Virus record (IMG/VR): IMGVR_UViG_3300042294_000307
Location: 1-30,032 of that record
Length of the DNA: 30,032 nucleotides
Strand: one strand, 5' to 3'
Origin: a virus
Positions within the stretch are counted from its first letter, which is position 1. Every line of letters starts with the position of its first letter. Below the pieces are notes generated by a model. It was not told the DNA's origin and searched no databases. It saw only the letters and a program-made list of their open reading frames with translations. The translations under genes and the position numbers were made by a program. This document shows, piece after piece, positions 1 through 8,800 of the stretch.

Positions 1-1
1 G

Positions 2-3000
2 ATTGCGACTACAACTGCGTATGTAACTTCAACGACCACCAAATATGATACAACCTACAGTACCATATCTGGAACTGGTATTGGTTCAACAACATTCGAA
101 ACCAGCAAAGTAACAGCAACTGCTCCTGATACAACTAAAAATACTGAAAAGTTTACTGCTACTGTTTACATGACAAATAGATTAACTACAATTAACACGA
201 TTTATGATACTTCGTTCCAAACTGAGTTTGCAACTTTCTACAATACCAAGTTCAAAGACACGACTCTAGACACAGATGTAACTACGCTGACAAATAAACA
301 AACTGATATTATCACTAAGGTTGCGACGTCGCGTCCAACAGACGTTCAGACATATTTTACAACTGGCGAAGTATTGACAACAGTTGCAACTTCTTATGCG
401 ACTGACAAAGATACTTCTAAATCGACCGATACATTTAAGCAAACTACACTTGGTACAGCATATTCAACTGCAGTTTCGACAGAAACAGGTACTTCGAAAT
501 TAACAAACACTACAACTGAATATTTGTCTGATACAAATTATAGAACTGCTAAGTACACCGAATCAGTATTTGATACTAATTTTATAACAGTGACTGCGTT
601 GTACACTTCTACAACCATTGATACTAAGTTTGCGACTGAAACGTCAAAATCTACTGCATATGATACTGGTAAAACAACTACGACTGCGTACGACACTATT
701 ACTGCATTTGCTACGGCAACTAATAAGTCTACGACATCAATCTTTAACACGATGACTGCATTTGCTACGGCAACTAATAGGTCTACAACAAGTACATTTA
801 ATACAACGACAGCGTATGCAACAGCAACAAGTAAATCTACGACTTCGGTATTTAACACTACTACTGTATTTGATACAGCAATCGCGACTTCAACAGTGTT
901 TAATACTGATACAATTATTGCTACTGCTACGATCATTTACACCGATACAAATCGTTCAACGAAACGATTAACTAATTCTGTATTTGATACTGCGACTGCA
1001 TACTTAACAACCACATCATATACAACAAAATATGATACTGCGTTTGATACGTTCTTTAGCACTAATACAACAACGCCAACAGAACGAGATACTTCTACAA
1101 GCAGAGAAACTTCTGCTTCTACTGCAACAAGTAAGTTGACAACTACTGGTAGTGGTATTCTAACGTCTACAACGTATAATACTACGTTTGATACAGCATA
1201 TCAAACTGTTTTCTCAACACAAACTTCTGCATTAACAGCAACGAGTAAGTCAACTGACACGACTGGCGCTACTTCAAAATCAACAGCGACTTCAAAATCG
1301 ACGACTACATTGTTTAATACAACTACCGTATATGGTACAACAATTGAAACTAATACTACTGGTTCGACCACAAAGTCTACAAGCACCAGTGCTCAAACAA
1401 GTAAAGCCACAGATACGACTAAAGAAACTTCAAAATCTACTGATACCTCTATCTCTACTGTGTTTGATACAACAACGACGTATCTAACACAAATTGGTAC
1501 TAATAGATTTACCAGTACCTCAAGAAGCACAACGACGACGTTCAATACAGCATATGCTACAACTACTGCATATGATACGACTACAACTTTCTTGACTGTG
1601 TTTGACACCACAACAACGTTTAATACTACAACAACTTTTGATACAACGTTTAATACTACAGGTTCTACATCTAAGTCTACTTCAAAGACTACAGGAACTT
1701 CTAAGTCTACTTCGACTTTATTTGATACCACAACGACTTTTAACACTGTTTTTGGTACAACTCAGTCTACGAGCAAAGCAACCTCTACTTCTAAAGCAAC
1801 CTCGACTTCAAAAGCAACAGAAACTTCGCGTGGAACAACTACCGCGTTCGATACTACGACGGCATTTGTAACTACATTTGATACCTCTCAAGGAACTTCA
1901 AATGTAACAGAAACTTCGCGTGGAACAACTACCGCATTTGATACCACGACAGCGTTTGTAACAACGTTTGATACTTCTCAAGGAACCTCGAGAGTAACAG
2001 AAACTTCGCGTGGAACAACTACTGTGTTTGCTACAAGCACTGCGTTTGTTACAATATTTGCGACAACAGGTTCTACTAGTAGAGTCACGGATACAAGCAG
2101 AACTACTACATTTGCGACAACCACTACATTTAATACTAACAGAAACACGCAAACTATATTTGAAACATCCGAAGAAATCTATACAACTCTAAAGGGCGAC
2201 CCCCAGTTTTTAAGAAATAGTATCTACAATACCGCCAGAACAACCGTAACATCGTTTTTAGCTTCTCGTTCTACTGATACTTCTCGTACGACCACATATG
2301 GTACAACTACGATATTCAATACCACGTTTGATACTTCACAAGGTACATCACGGAATACTGATACTTCTCGTGGAACTACAACTGGATTTGGTACCACGAC
2401 CGCATTTAATACGGTGTTCGCAACTAGTGCAACGACTTCCAGAGCAACAAGTACTTCTCGTGGAACTACAACTGGATTTGGTACGACGACCGCATTTACC
2501 ACTGTGTTTGCCACAAGCGCAACGACTTCCAGAGCAACAGGTACTTCTCGTGGAACTACAACTGGATTTGCTACAACCACAACGTTTGACACAACAACGA
2601 TATTTGATACAACGACGGCGTTTATAACTGCGTTTGATACAACTGGTTCTACTTCAAAAGCAACAGGTACTTCGCGTACAACTACGACGTTGTTTGATAC
2701 AACCACGACTTATGTAACTACGTATGATACAACGTTTGATACTGTGGTGTCGACTTCTAAAGCGACATCTACCTCTAAGGCGACAGAAACTGCTGCTTTA
2801 ACTTCTAAGTCTACTGGTACTAGCAAATCAACAGATACTACGGTTAGTACCTCTAGGTCAACAACCAGTGTGTTCGATACTTCGACTGCGTTTGAAACTG
2901 CATATGATACTAACAAAGCAACCGCTACTTCTCGTGCTACCGCATATGCGACCACGACTGGATTTGCTACAATTTATGCAACGCTGACAACTTATGCTAC

Positions 3001-4096
3001 AGTTTTTGATACCACAACCGCATTTAATACAGTATTCGCTACAACTACAACGTTTGATACGTCTGCACTAACTCAAACAAGTAAAACTACTTCCTCGGTG
3101 TTTGACACTACGACTGCATTTAACACTACATTTGTTACATCAACGGTATTTGATACAGTTACAGCGTTCCAAACAAACACTGGACGCGATACTGCTATTA
3201 GCACAACTGGCTCGACAAGCAAGTCTACTTTAACTTCTTCTCTAACCAGTACCGTATTCAATACCTTAACATCATATATTACTGTTTACAATACTCAGTC
3301 GATATTTGATACTGTGTTCTTGACTACCACAAGCAAAGGGACTACGTTCGAAACTGTAAAAGGAACATCGAAGTCTACTGATACTACCATAAATACAGCA
3401 ACGATTGTTCAGACTGATTCGACTTTCTCAACAGTATATGAAACAATTTCTATTTACGATACTGCTACTGCATATTCAACATCAACGAGTGTAGCAACCG
3501 ATACTAAGATTGCTACGAATATAGCGACTGCAACTTCGAAATCAACAACGACTGTGTTTAATACTGATACGGCAATTGATACTGCTACAACCAAGTCTAC
3601 CAGTACGGTATTTGATACAGATACAACCAAGTCTACTGCAACCTCTACATCTACATCGACTGTCTTTAATACTGACACGACTAATGCTACCGCGACAAGC
3701 AAGTCGACTTCGTCGGTATATGACACCACTATTGTTACTGGATTCGCTACCGATACTAGCAAGTCTACAACCTATGCGACTCAGACTAAGAGCTTAACCA
3801 CTATTGTAACAGTGTACGATACTTCTTTGGATACTACGATTTCTACCACCAAAGAAACTACAACTACGAAGAATACAACGTTCGATACTAAGTTCTATAC
3901 AGATACGCTGTTTAATTTGACTGGAACTGTGTTGAATGCTACGCAATATACAACAGCGATTTCTACTAAGTTTAACACTCAGAAGTCTACATCAACCGCT
4001 ATAAATACTTCGTCAGCTACTGCTTATGTAACAGTTGTTGATACAGATACCGTTTTTGACACTGTCATTGACACAGTGCTAAACACAAACCCATAA
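2..4096 (+). CDS. Giant threonine-rich repeat protein, probable virion fibre/shaft (5' partial)
   Basis: The frame is open from base 2, so the gene starts upstream of the window and the ATG at 170 is only an internal Met. The visible part is 1364 aa ending at TAA 4094-4096. Almost all of it is built from short Thr-anchored units: hexads of the form TxTxxx (TETSRG, TTTAFD, TDTSKS, TSTVFN) mixed with tetrads (TSQG, TTFD). Units alternate between polar triads (SKS, SRG) and aromatic triads (VFD, AFN). In a representative 30-residue block 12 residues are Thr. By eye there is no Cys, Trp or His, and very few Pro. One non-repeat island lies at 2150-2248. No signal peptide or enzyme motif is visible. 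It sits immediately upstream of the gp8-like gene and shares its repeats with the genes at 14760 and 24130, the latter carrying a tail-appendage type domain, so a virion fibre or shaft role is inferred. No family was recognised. Confidence 0.9.
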   Translation: MATTTAYVTSTTTKYDTTYSTISGTGIGSTTFETSKVTATAPDTTKNTEKFTATVYMTNRLTTINTIYDTSFQTEFATFYNTKFKDTTLDTDVTTLTNKQTDIITKVATSRPTDVQTYFTTGEVLTTVATSYATDKDTSKSTDTFKQTTLGTAYSTAVSTETGTSKLTNTTTEYLSDTNYRTAKYTESVFDTNFITVTALYTSTTIDTKFATETSKSTAYDTGKTTTTAYDTITAFATATNKSTTSIFNTMTAFATATNRSTTSTFNTTTAYATATSKSTTSVFNTTTVFDTAIATSTVFNTDTIIATATIIYTDTNRSTKRLTNSVFDTATAYLTTTSYTTKYDTAFDTFFSTNTTTPTERDTSTSRETSASTATSKLTTTGSGILTSTTYNTTFDTAYQTVFSTQTSALTATSKSTDTTGATSKSTATSKSTTTLFNTTTVYGTTIETNTTGSTTKSTSTSAQTSKATDTTKETSKSTDTSISTVFDTTTTYLTQIGTNRFTSTSRSTTTTFNTAYATTTAYDTTTTFLTVFDTTTTFNTTTTFDTTFNTTGSTSKSTSKTTGTSKSTSTLFDTTTTFNTVFGTTQSTSKATSTSKATSTSKATETSRGTTTAFDTTTAFVTTFDTSQGTSNVTETSRGTTTAFDTTTAFVTTFDTSQGTSRVTETSRGTTTVFATSTAFVTIFATTGSTSRVTDTSRTTTFATTTTFNTNRNTQTIFETSEEIYTTLKGDPQFLRNSIYNTARTTVTSFLASRSTDTSRTTTYGTTTIFNTTFDTSQGTSRNTDTSRGTTTGFGTTTAFNTVFATSATTSRATSTSRGTTTGFGTTTAFTTVFATSATTSRATGTSRGTTTGFATTTTFDTTTIFDTTTAFITAFDTTGSTSKATGTSRTTTTLFDTTTTYVTTYDTTFDTVVSTSKATSTSKATETAALTSKSTGTSKSTDTTVSTSRSTTSVFDTSTAFETAYDTNKATATSRATAYATTTGFATIYATLTTYATVFDTTTAFNTVFATTTTFDTSALTQTSKTTSSVFDTTTAFNTTFVTSTVFDTVTAFQTNTGRDTAISTTGSTSKSTLTSSLTSTVFNTLTSYITVYNTQSIFDTVFLTTTSKGTTFETVKGTSKSTDTTINTATIVQTDSTFSTVYETISIYDTATAYSTSTSVATDTKIATNIATATSKSTTTVFNTDTAIDTATTKSTSTVFDTDTTKSTATSTSTSTVFNTDTTNATATSKSTSSVYDTTIVTGFATDTSKSTTYATQTKSLTTIVTVYDTSLDTTISTTKETTTTKNTTFDTKFYTDTLFNLTGTVLNATQYTTAISTKFNTQKSTSTAINTSSATAYVTVVDTDTVFDTVIDTVLNTNP
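1817..2086 (+). repeat. Tandem 90-bp (30-residue) repeats inside the giant Thr-rich gene
   Basis: Three in-frame copies start at 1817, 1907 and 1997, each encoding a unit that begins TETSRGTTT. Copies 1 and 2 differ in 11 of 30 codons, and 10 of those changes are synonymous (only Asn to Arg alters protein). Copy 3 is more diverged. The unit is six sub-blocks (6+6+6+4+4+4 residues), showing how the short repeats are organised into a 30-residue super-repeat. Confidence 0.9.
2150..2248 (+). other. Conserved 33-residue non-repeat island within the Thr-rich protein
   Basis: This segment begins QTIFETSEEIYTT and continues through KGDPQFLRNSIYNTARTT. It breaks the Thr-hexad pattern. A counterpart at 15534-15632 in the 520-aa Thr-rich protein is identical at 26 of 33 positions when compared by hand, while flanking repeats align only as low-complexity sequence. 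It could be a folded knob, a trimerisation element or a partner-binding site; nothing in it names a function. Confidence 0.8.
2363..2587 (+). repeat. Second tandem 90-bp repeat block in the giant Thr-rich gene
   Basis: Copies start at 2363, 2453 and 2543 (the third is partial), each beginning with codons for TSRGTTTGF. Copies 1 and 2 differ in 8 of 30 codons, 6 of them synonymous. The register again is 30 residues, the same as the block at 1817-2086, but the unit sequence is different, so the two blocks expanded separately. Confidence 0.85.
4000..4007 (+). promoter_or_regulatory. TATAAATA match, possible T4-type late promoter for the gp8-like gene
   Basis: This is an exact match to the T4 late-promoter element, inside the 3' end of the Thr-rich gene (read there as Ala-Ile-Asn-Thr). 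With T4 spacing, transcription would start near 4013, giving a leader of about 93 nt before the ATG at 4106. An 8-bp match in AT-rich coding DNA can occur by chance, so this is only a candidate. Confidence 0.35.
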
Positions 4097-4105
4097 GGTA
4101 CATAA

Positions 4106-5827
4106 ATGAGTAAGCTATTATCTAAATTCAAAAGAAATACAATAGATGAGTTTATCAATTCTGTTGATAATCAGAAAGTTTCTGCTCTCGCTGTTAGCGC
4201 AGCTGGTACAGGCTATGTTAATGCAGAAACTGTAAGTTTATTCGGCGGAACTACTTTTACAGTGACAACCGCTACTGGACCTGTAACAGATGTTACTTTA
4301 GTCACAAAAGGTGTTTATAACAATAATGTTCCTAATTCTGCTATCTATGCGACTGGCGGAAGTGGTACTGGTTTAAGAGTCAACGTTTCTTTTGAGAATG
4401 AAAATAACTTCTATGTGTTTGTTGGTAAACAATCTGAATACCCAACAAGCGATGTTGCGGCTGAAGTAGAATCAGAAACTGATTCTTTTTACAATATTTG
4501 GAACGAAATGATGTTTGGTAAAAAACCAAACTTTAAACGAATGGTTCCAAAATATACATGGACTAATGACACAGTTTACACTCAGTATGACGATCAAGTT
4601 GAATTAAAAGATACTGATTTTTTTGTCATTACTGATACACGCGACGTATTTAAATGTATTTCAAATAACGGTGGCGCGAACTCTACTGTAAAACCAACAA
4701 AGAGCGCGACTTATATTGGAACGCCATTTCAGACAGCAGACAATTACAAGTGGATGTACATGTATACTGTCGCTCAATCTGATAATCTAAAGTTTACAAC
4801 AAACGAATATATTCCTGTAACACCAGACGCGCTTGTTGCTAATGCAGCAGTAAATGGTGGAATATTTCATATAAATGTTGAAGATTCTGGCTTAAATTAT
4901 CCAAATCATACTGGTACTATTACAACGACTGGTAATAACAGTGTGGTAATTATTGAAAACACAGCAAATACAACTTCAAACTATTACAGAGATAGCGCGA
5001 TTACTGTGATAAATCCAATTACGAAACTTACCTTTGTGCGTAAGATTGGCGCGTCTAATACTGCGTATGGTATTACAATAACTGACTCGTTCCCATCTGG
5101 ATTCTTATCAAATACCTGTACCTATTCTATTGGTCCGTTGTTAACAATTACTTCTAGAACTGGCAGTAATGCTTCTGCATATGCTGAGATGAATTCAACA
5201 ACTGGTGCCATTACACGTGTTAATATGGCTAGATATGGTACTGGTTATAAAGACGCTACTGTTACTGTAACTGCTGGAACAAACCTTGGTTCTGGCGGTG
5301 AATTGAGAGCTATTATATCTCCAGCTAATGGACACGGTAGTGATGTTTATGATGAATTATACTGCGATGCGCTCGGCGTGCATTGTTTATTTGATGAATA
5401 TGTCGGAGCCAATACTTTTAACGCAGACGTGACTTATAGAACTGTTGGTTTGTTAAAAAATCCAACATATTCTAACGGAACTTTATATGCTGCAGACACA
5501 TTTAATCAATTATGTACTATAAATATAACAGGTTCTGGAACAGGAACTTATGCGAATGGTGAAGTGGTAACAGGTAGTATTTCTACCGCTTCTGGTCGCT
5601 ATGCGTTTGCAAACTCTTCTGTTATGATAATGACTGGTATCAATGGTACTTTTCAGTCTGGCGAAGTTTTACAGGGCGCGAATGGCGCACAGAGAATCGC
5701 TTCTAGCGGAAACACTGCAGCAAACCTAGCTATCTATTCTGGTGACATATTATATGTCCAAAACATTCAAGAAGTTTCTCGTTCTACTTCAAATAAAGAA
5801 CAAGTTAAATTAGTAATAAGATTCTAA
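4106..5827 (+). CDS. 8: Baseplate wedge subunit, T4 gp8-like, enlarged by inserted modules
   Basis: A 573-aa protein. Residues about 100-270 follow the T4 gp8 pattern as I remember it: a start like NFYVFVGKQSEYPTSD, then an IWNEMM segment, MVPKYTW, a cysteine-containing VFKCIS strand, YKWMYMYT, and TNEYIPVTP close to the gp8 TNEYIVVPWP. The C-terminus, VKLVIRF, resembles the end of gp8. T4 gp8 is about 334 aa, so this copy is much longer. Extra length comes from an N-terminal module (residues about 25-97, GTGY...GGSGTG) and a second one near 345-410 (YGTGYKD). In T4, gp8 is part of the wedges around the baseplate hub. The AAGG ribosome binding site (4095-4098) overlaps the upstream stop. The gene is 12 nt from the next ATG and probably cotranscribed with it. 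Confidence 0.8.
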   Translation: MSKLLSKFKRNTIDEFINSVDNQKVSALAVSAAGTGYVNAETVSLFGGTTFTVTTATGPVTDVTLVTKGVYNNNVPNSAIYATGGSGTGLRVNVSFENENNFYVFVGKQSEYPTSDVAAEVESETDSFYNIWNEMMFGKKPNFKRMVPKYTWTNDTVYTQYDDQVELKDTDFFVITDTRDVFKCISNNGGANSTVKPTKSATYIGTPFQTADNYKWMYMYTVAQSDNLKFTTNEYIPVTPDALVANAAVNGGIFHINVEDSGLNYPNHTGTITTTGNNSVVIIENTANTTSNYYRDSAITVINPITKLTFVRKIGASNTAYGITITDSFPSGFLSNTCTYSIGPLLTITSRTGSNASAYAEMNSTTGAITRVNMARYGTGYKDATVTVTAGTNLGSGGELRAIISPANGHGSDVYDELYCDALGVHCLFDEYVGANTFNADVTYRTVGLLKNPTYSNGTLYAADTFNQLCTINITGSGTGTYANGEVVTGSISTASGRYAFANSSVMIMTGINGTFQSGEVLQGANGAQRIASSGNTAANLAIYSGDILYVQNIQEVSRSTSNKEQVKLVIRF

Positions 5828-5839
5828 CGGAGCAAATTA

Positions 5840-8800
5840 ATGTCAGCTGATATTGCAAATACAACACTAGCGTCGGCACCATACTATGACGACTTTGATG
5901 AAACAAAGAAGTTTCATAGAGTACTGTTTAGACCATCATTCCCAGTTCAGGCTAGAGAATTAACTCAGCTACAGAGTATTCTGCAGAATCAGATTGAGCG
6001 TTTTGGCGACGGTGTATTTAAGCAAGGCAGTATCATCAAGGGCTGTGCTCCGACAGTAATTCCTGATGCTGTATACGTTTCTGTTCCTGATTCTACTACA
6101 TTTAATGTTTCCAATACTTCTTATGTTGGAGCAATTCTTTATGGTGCTAATTCTGGCGTTCAAGCTAGAATTCTAAAAGGCGAACTTGGTTTTGCTGCAA
6201 CTTCAGACCCATCAAAGTTTTTTGTAAAATATACTTCTACTGGTAGGAACGGTGTTACAGGATTCCAAGAGGGCGAAACTATTGTAATTTATGGCGAAGA
6301 TAAATCATATCTCGGAACATCAGTTATTACTGTTGCTAATGCTACCAACTTCTCTGTTAACAGCAGAATTAGAGGTACAACTTCTGATGCTCGTGGTTTA
6401 ATTACAGCTGCTAACACTACTTCTAACGAAATTACTATTACAAATGTTAGAAAAGACTTTACTGTTGGAGAAACAATTCAATTGCTATCTAACACGGCTG
6501 TAAGCACTACTGTTTCTTCTATTAATCTTAATTTTAGCAACAATCTAGCAAATACAACTGTTCTTACAACTCCTGGTGATGGCAGATACACTGCTGTCGG
6601 TAATGCTTATGCTTTAAGCATCTCAGAAGGTATTGTGTATCAAAAAGGTTTCTTCGTAAAGACAGATACACAAACTCTAATTCTAAATCCTTCAGCTGGT
6701 GGTCCTTCTGCTGCTAATGGCATCGTTGTTGGTATGGAAACAACTGAAACAGTAGTAGACGAATTTGCTGATTCTTCGTTGTATGATAATTCTGCTGATT
6801 TGTCAAACGGCGCAGCTCCTGGCGCGCACCGACTAAAACTAGAAACTAATTTCGTTTCTTATTCAAAAGAGGCACTTCCTAATACTGAAGTATTCTTTGC
6901 TGTTGCTGAGTTTGGTCCAGACAATATTCTAAGATGGAATAACACTTCTGTTGGTGGCGCAGTTGGTCAAGAAATGGCTCAGCGTACATATGACGAGTCA
7001 GGTCACTATACTGTAAAAGACTTTACCATTACTTCGAAACCATCGGCTAATACTCAAGAATTCTACTACGACATCGGTGCTGGTAAAGCATATGTTCGTG
7101 GTAATGCTGTTGACTTTAAGTCAAACCAAGTATTAAGTTCTCGTCGCGGTGTTGATACTGAATCACCAGTACAACAAATCGTTTCAATGAATTATGGTAG
7201 TTATGTTACAGTTGAAGAGCTTCGTGGATATTTCCCAGCAGATCAATCGGATTCGGTAAATCTATATGATTCATTTCAGAATGCTATTACTGCCAGCTTA
7301 AATTCTTCAAGCTCTGCTACTGGTAGTGTAATCGGTACAGCTAATATTCGTAATCTAGTTTATGATACCGACAGCGCCGACAAAGGTGCTCCATTAGCAC
7401 AATACAACATGTATCTGTTTAATGTTAAGATGAACGAAAATGAAAACTTTAATAAAGTTCGTTCTATCGTTTATCAAGGCACCGCTAATGCGTTTTCTGA
7501 CGTTGCTGTTTCGCAACTCGCTAACTCTGTTTACACTGCTACTATTTCTGCCAACGGTGGCGGATATACAAATGGTGACATTGTTACAGTAAGTGGCGGT
7601 CTTGGTGAATCTGCGACTGCACTTATAACGGTAAACAATGCTTCAGGCAACGTCACATCTATTTCTCTAATTCAGGGTGGTAAATATACTGCCAATCCAA
7701 CATTGTCTGGCGCTGCTGTTACAGGCGGTTCGGGTACAGGCTTAACTGTAAACTTAACTATTGATGGGTTTGTCGATCCTAAGCTAGAAGCTACTGACTA
7801 CACAGCTCTCGTATTTGGTTTGACAAATCGTGCTGTTAGAGATCTAAGAAATGAACAAGGCGATTCTGATACCGAGTTCTATTACAATGCTTCTATTGAT
7901 GCTTCTCTAGCAAACAATGGTACTACAACTATCAGCTTAACCGACGGTGGTTCGTTCTTTGGCTTCTCAGACAACACCGATTTCTCTGAAGAAAAAGTAG
8001 ATATCGTTCTTACTGGTGCAGCATTAACTACTGTAAATCTAAGTGGTACTGTTTCTGTTGCTAACTCGACCACCACTACTATTACTGGAACTAGCACATT
8101 CTTTCAGCGCGATTTTGTTGTAGGTGAGAAGATTACAGTAGCAGGAAATACTGCAGTAATCGTAAACTCGATCGTAAGCAATACTACGATGACAACAAGA
8201 ACTGCTCACGGTGCAGCTGCTGTAGCAAATACCTATGCTCGTTTCCACGAGAAAGGTTCTATTATTAGCTTGGCTACCAGCAACAGAACAATCGCTCTAA
8301 ACTCGACACTTCAAAGTTTAACTGTTGATCTTGGACCTGACTTTACTGCTTCTGGCGCGACAGCTATTAAAGTTAATGCTTACGCTAGAAAGTCTAACGC
8401 TCGCCCAATCGCCAAAGAAATTAAACGCAATCAACTAGTCCGTTTCTACAATGGTTCGCTTGCTGGTACTATTGCTACTTCAGGAAATACTGTAACTGGT
8501 ACTTCTACTGCATTTAGTACCGATTTCAAGGTTGGTAACTATATTAAAGCAAATGGCGAAACTAAGAAAGTTACAGCTATCGCCAACACAACCCAACTTT
8601 CTGTAGATACTGCATTCTCTACAAGTCTATCAGCTAATACTTACGAGATTGTTCATCCTTATGGATTTAATCTTGGTGTTCCAGACGTGCTTAAAATTAA
8701 TCGCGTTTCAAAAACTAAAGATTTGAGTTCAGACAACAATCAAGCTGTTAGCGATATCAAACAATACTTTACATATGATTTTGGTCAGCGCGATACGCAC

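Noticed and set aside
170-172. ATG at 170 as the start of the giant Thr-rich protein.
   Set aside because: The same frame is open with the same repeat style back to base 2, and no ribosome binding site precedes this ATG.
1817-2086. Could the 90-bp tandem repeats be a CRISPR array or a DNA-level regulatory repeat?
   Set aside because: They are in-frame, have no unique spacers, and differences are concentrated at synonymous codon positions, so they are protein-coding repeats.
1817-2590. Resemblance of TxT motifs to beta-helical insect antifreeze (ice-binding) proteins.
   Set aside because: Those have regular 12- to 15-residue (or longer) coils with one TxT per coil, and often Cys. Here TxT recurs every six residues with irregular tetrads and bulky aromatics, so TxT alone is not evidence for ice binding.
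538-3762. Several minus-strand open frames (60-160 residues, Val-rich) and small plus-frame ones across the giant Thr-rich gene.
   Set aside because: Reverse complements of ACN codons give Val-, Gly-, Ser- or Cys-type codons without stops, so these are composition shadows. None has a plausible start context.
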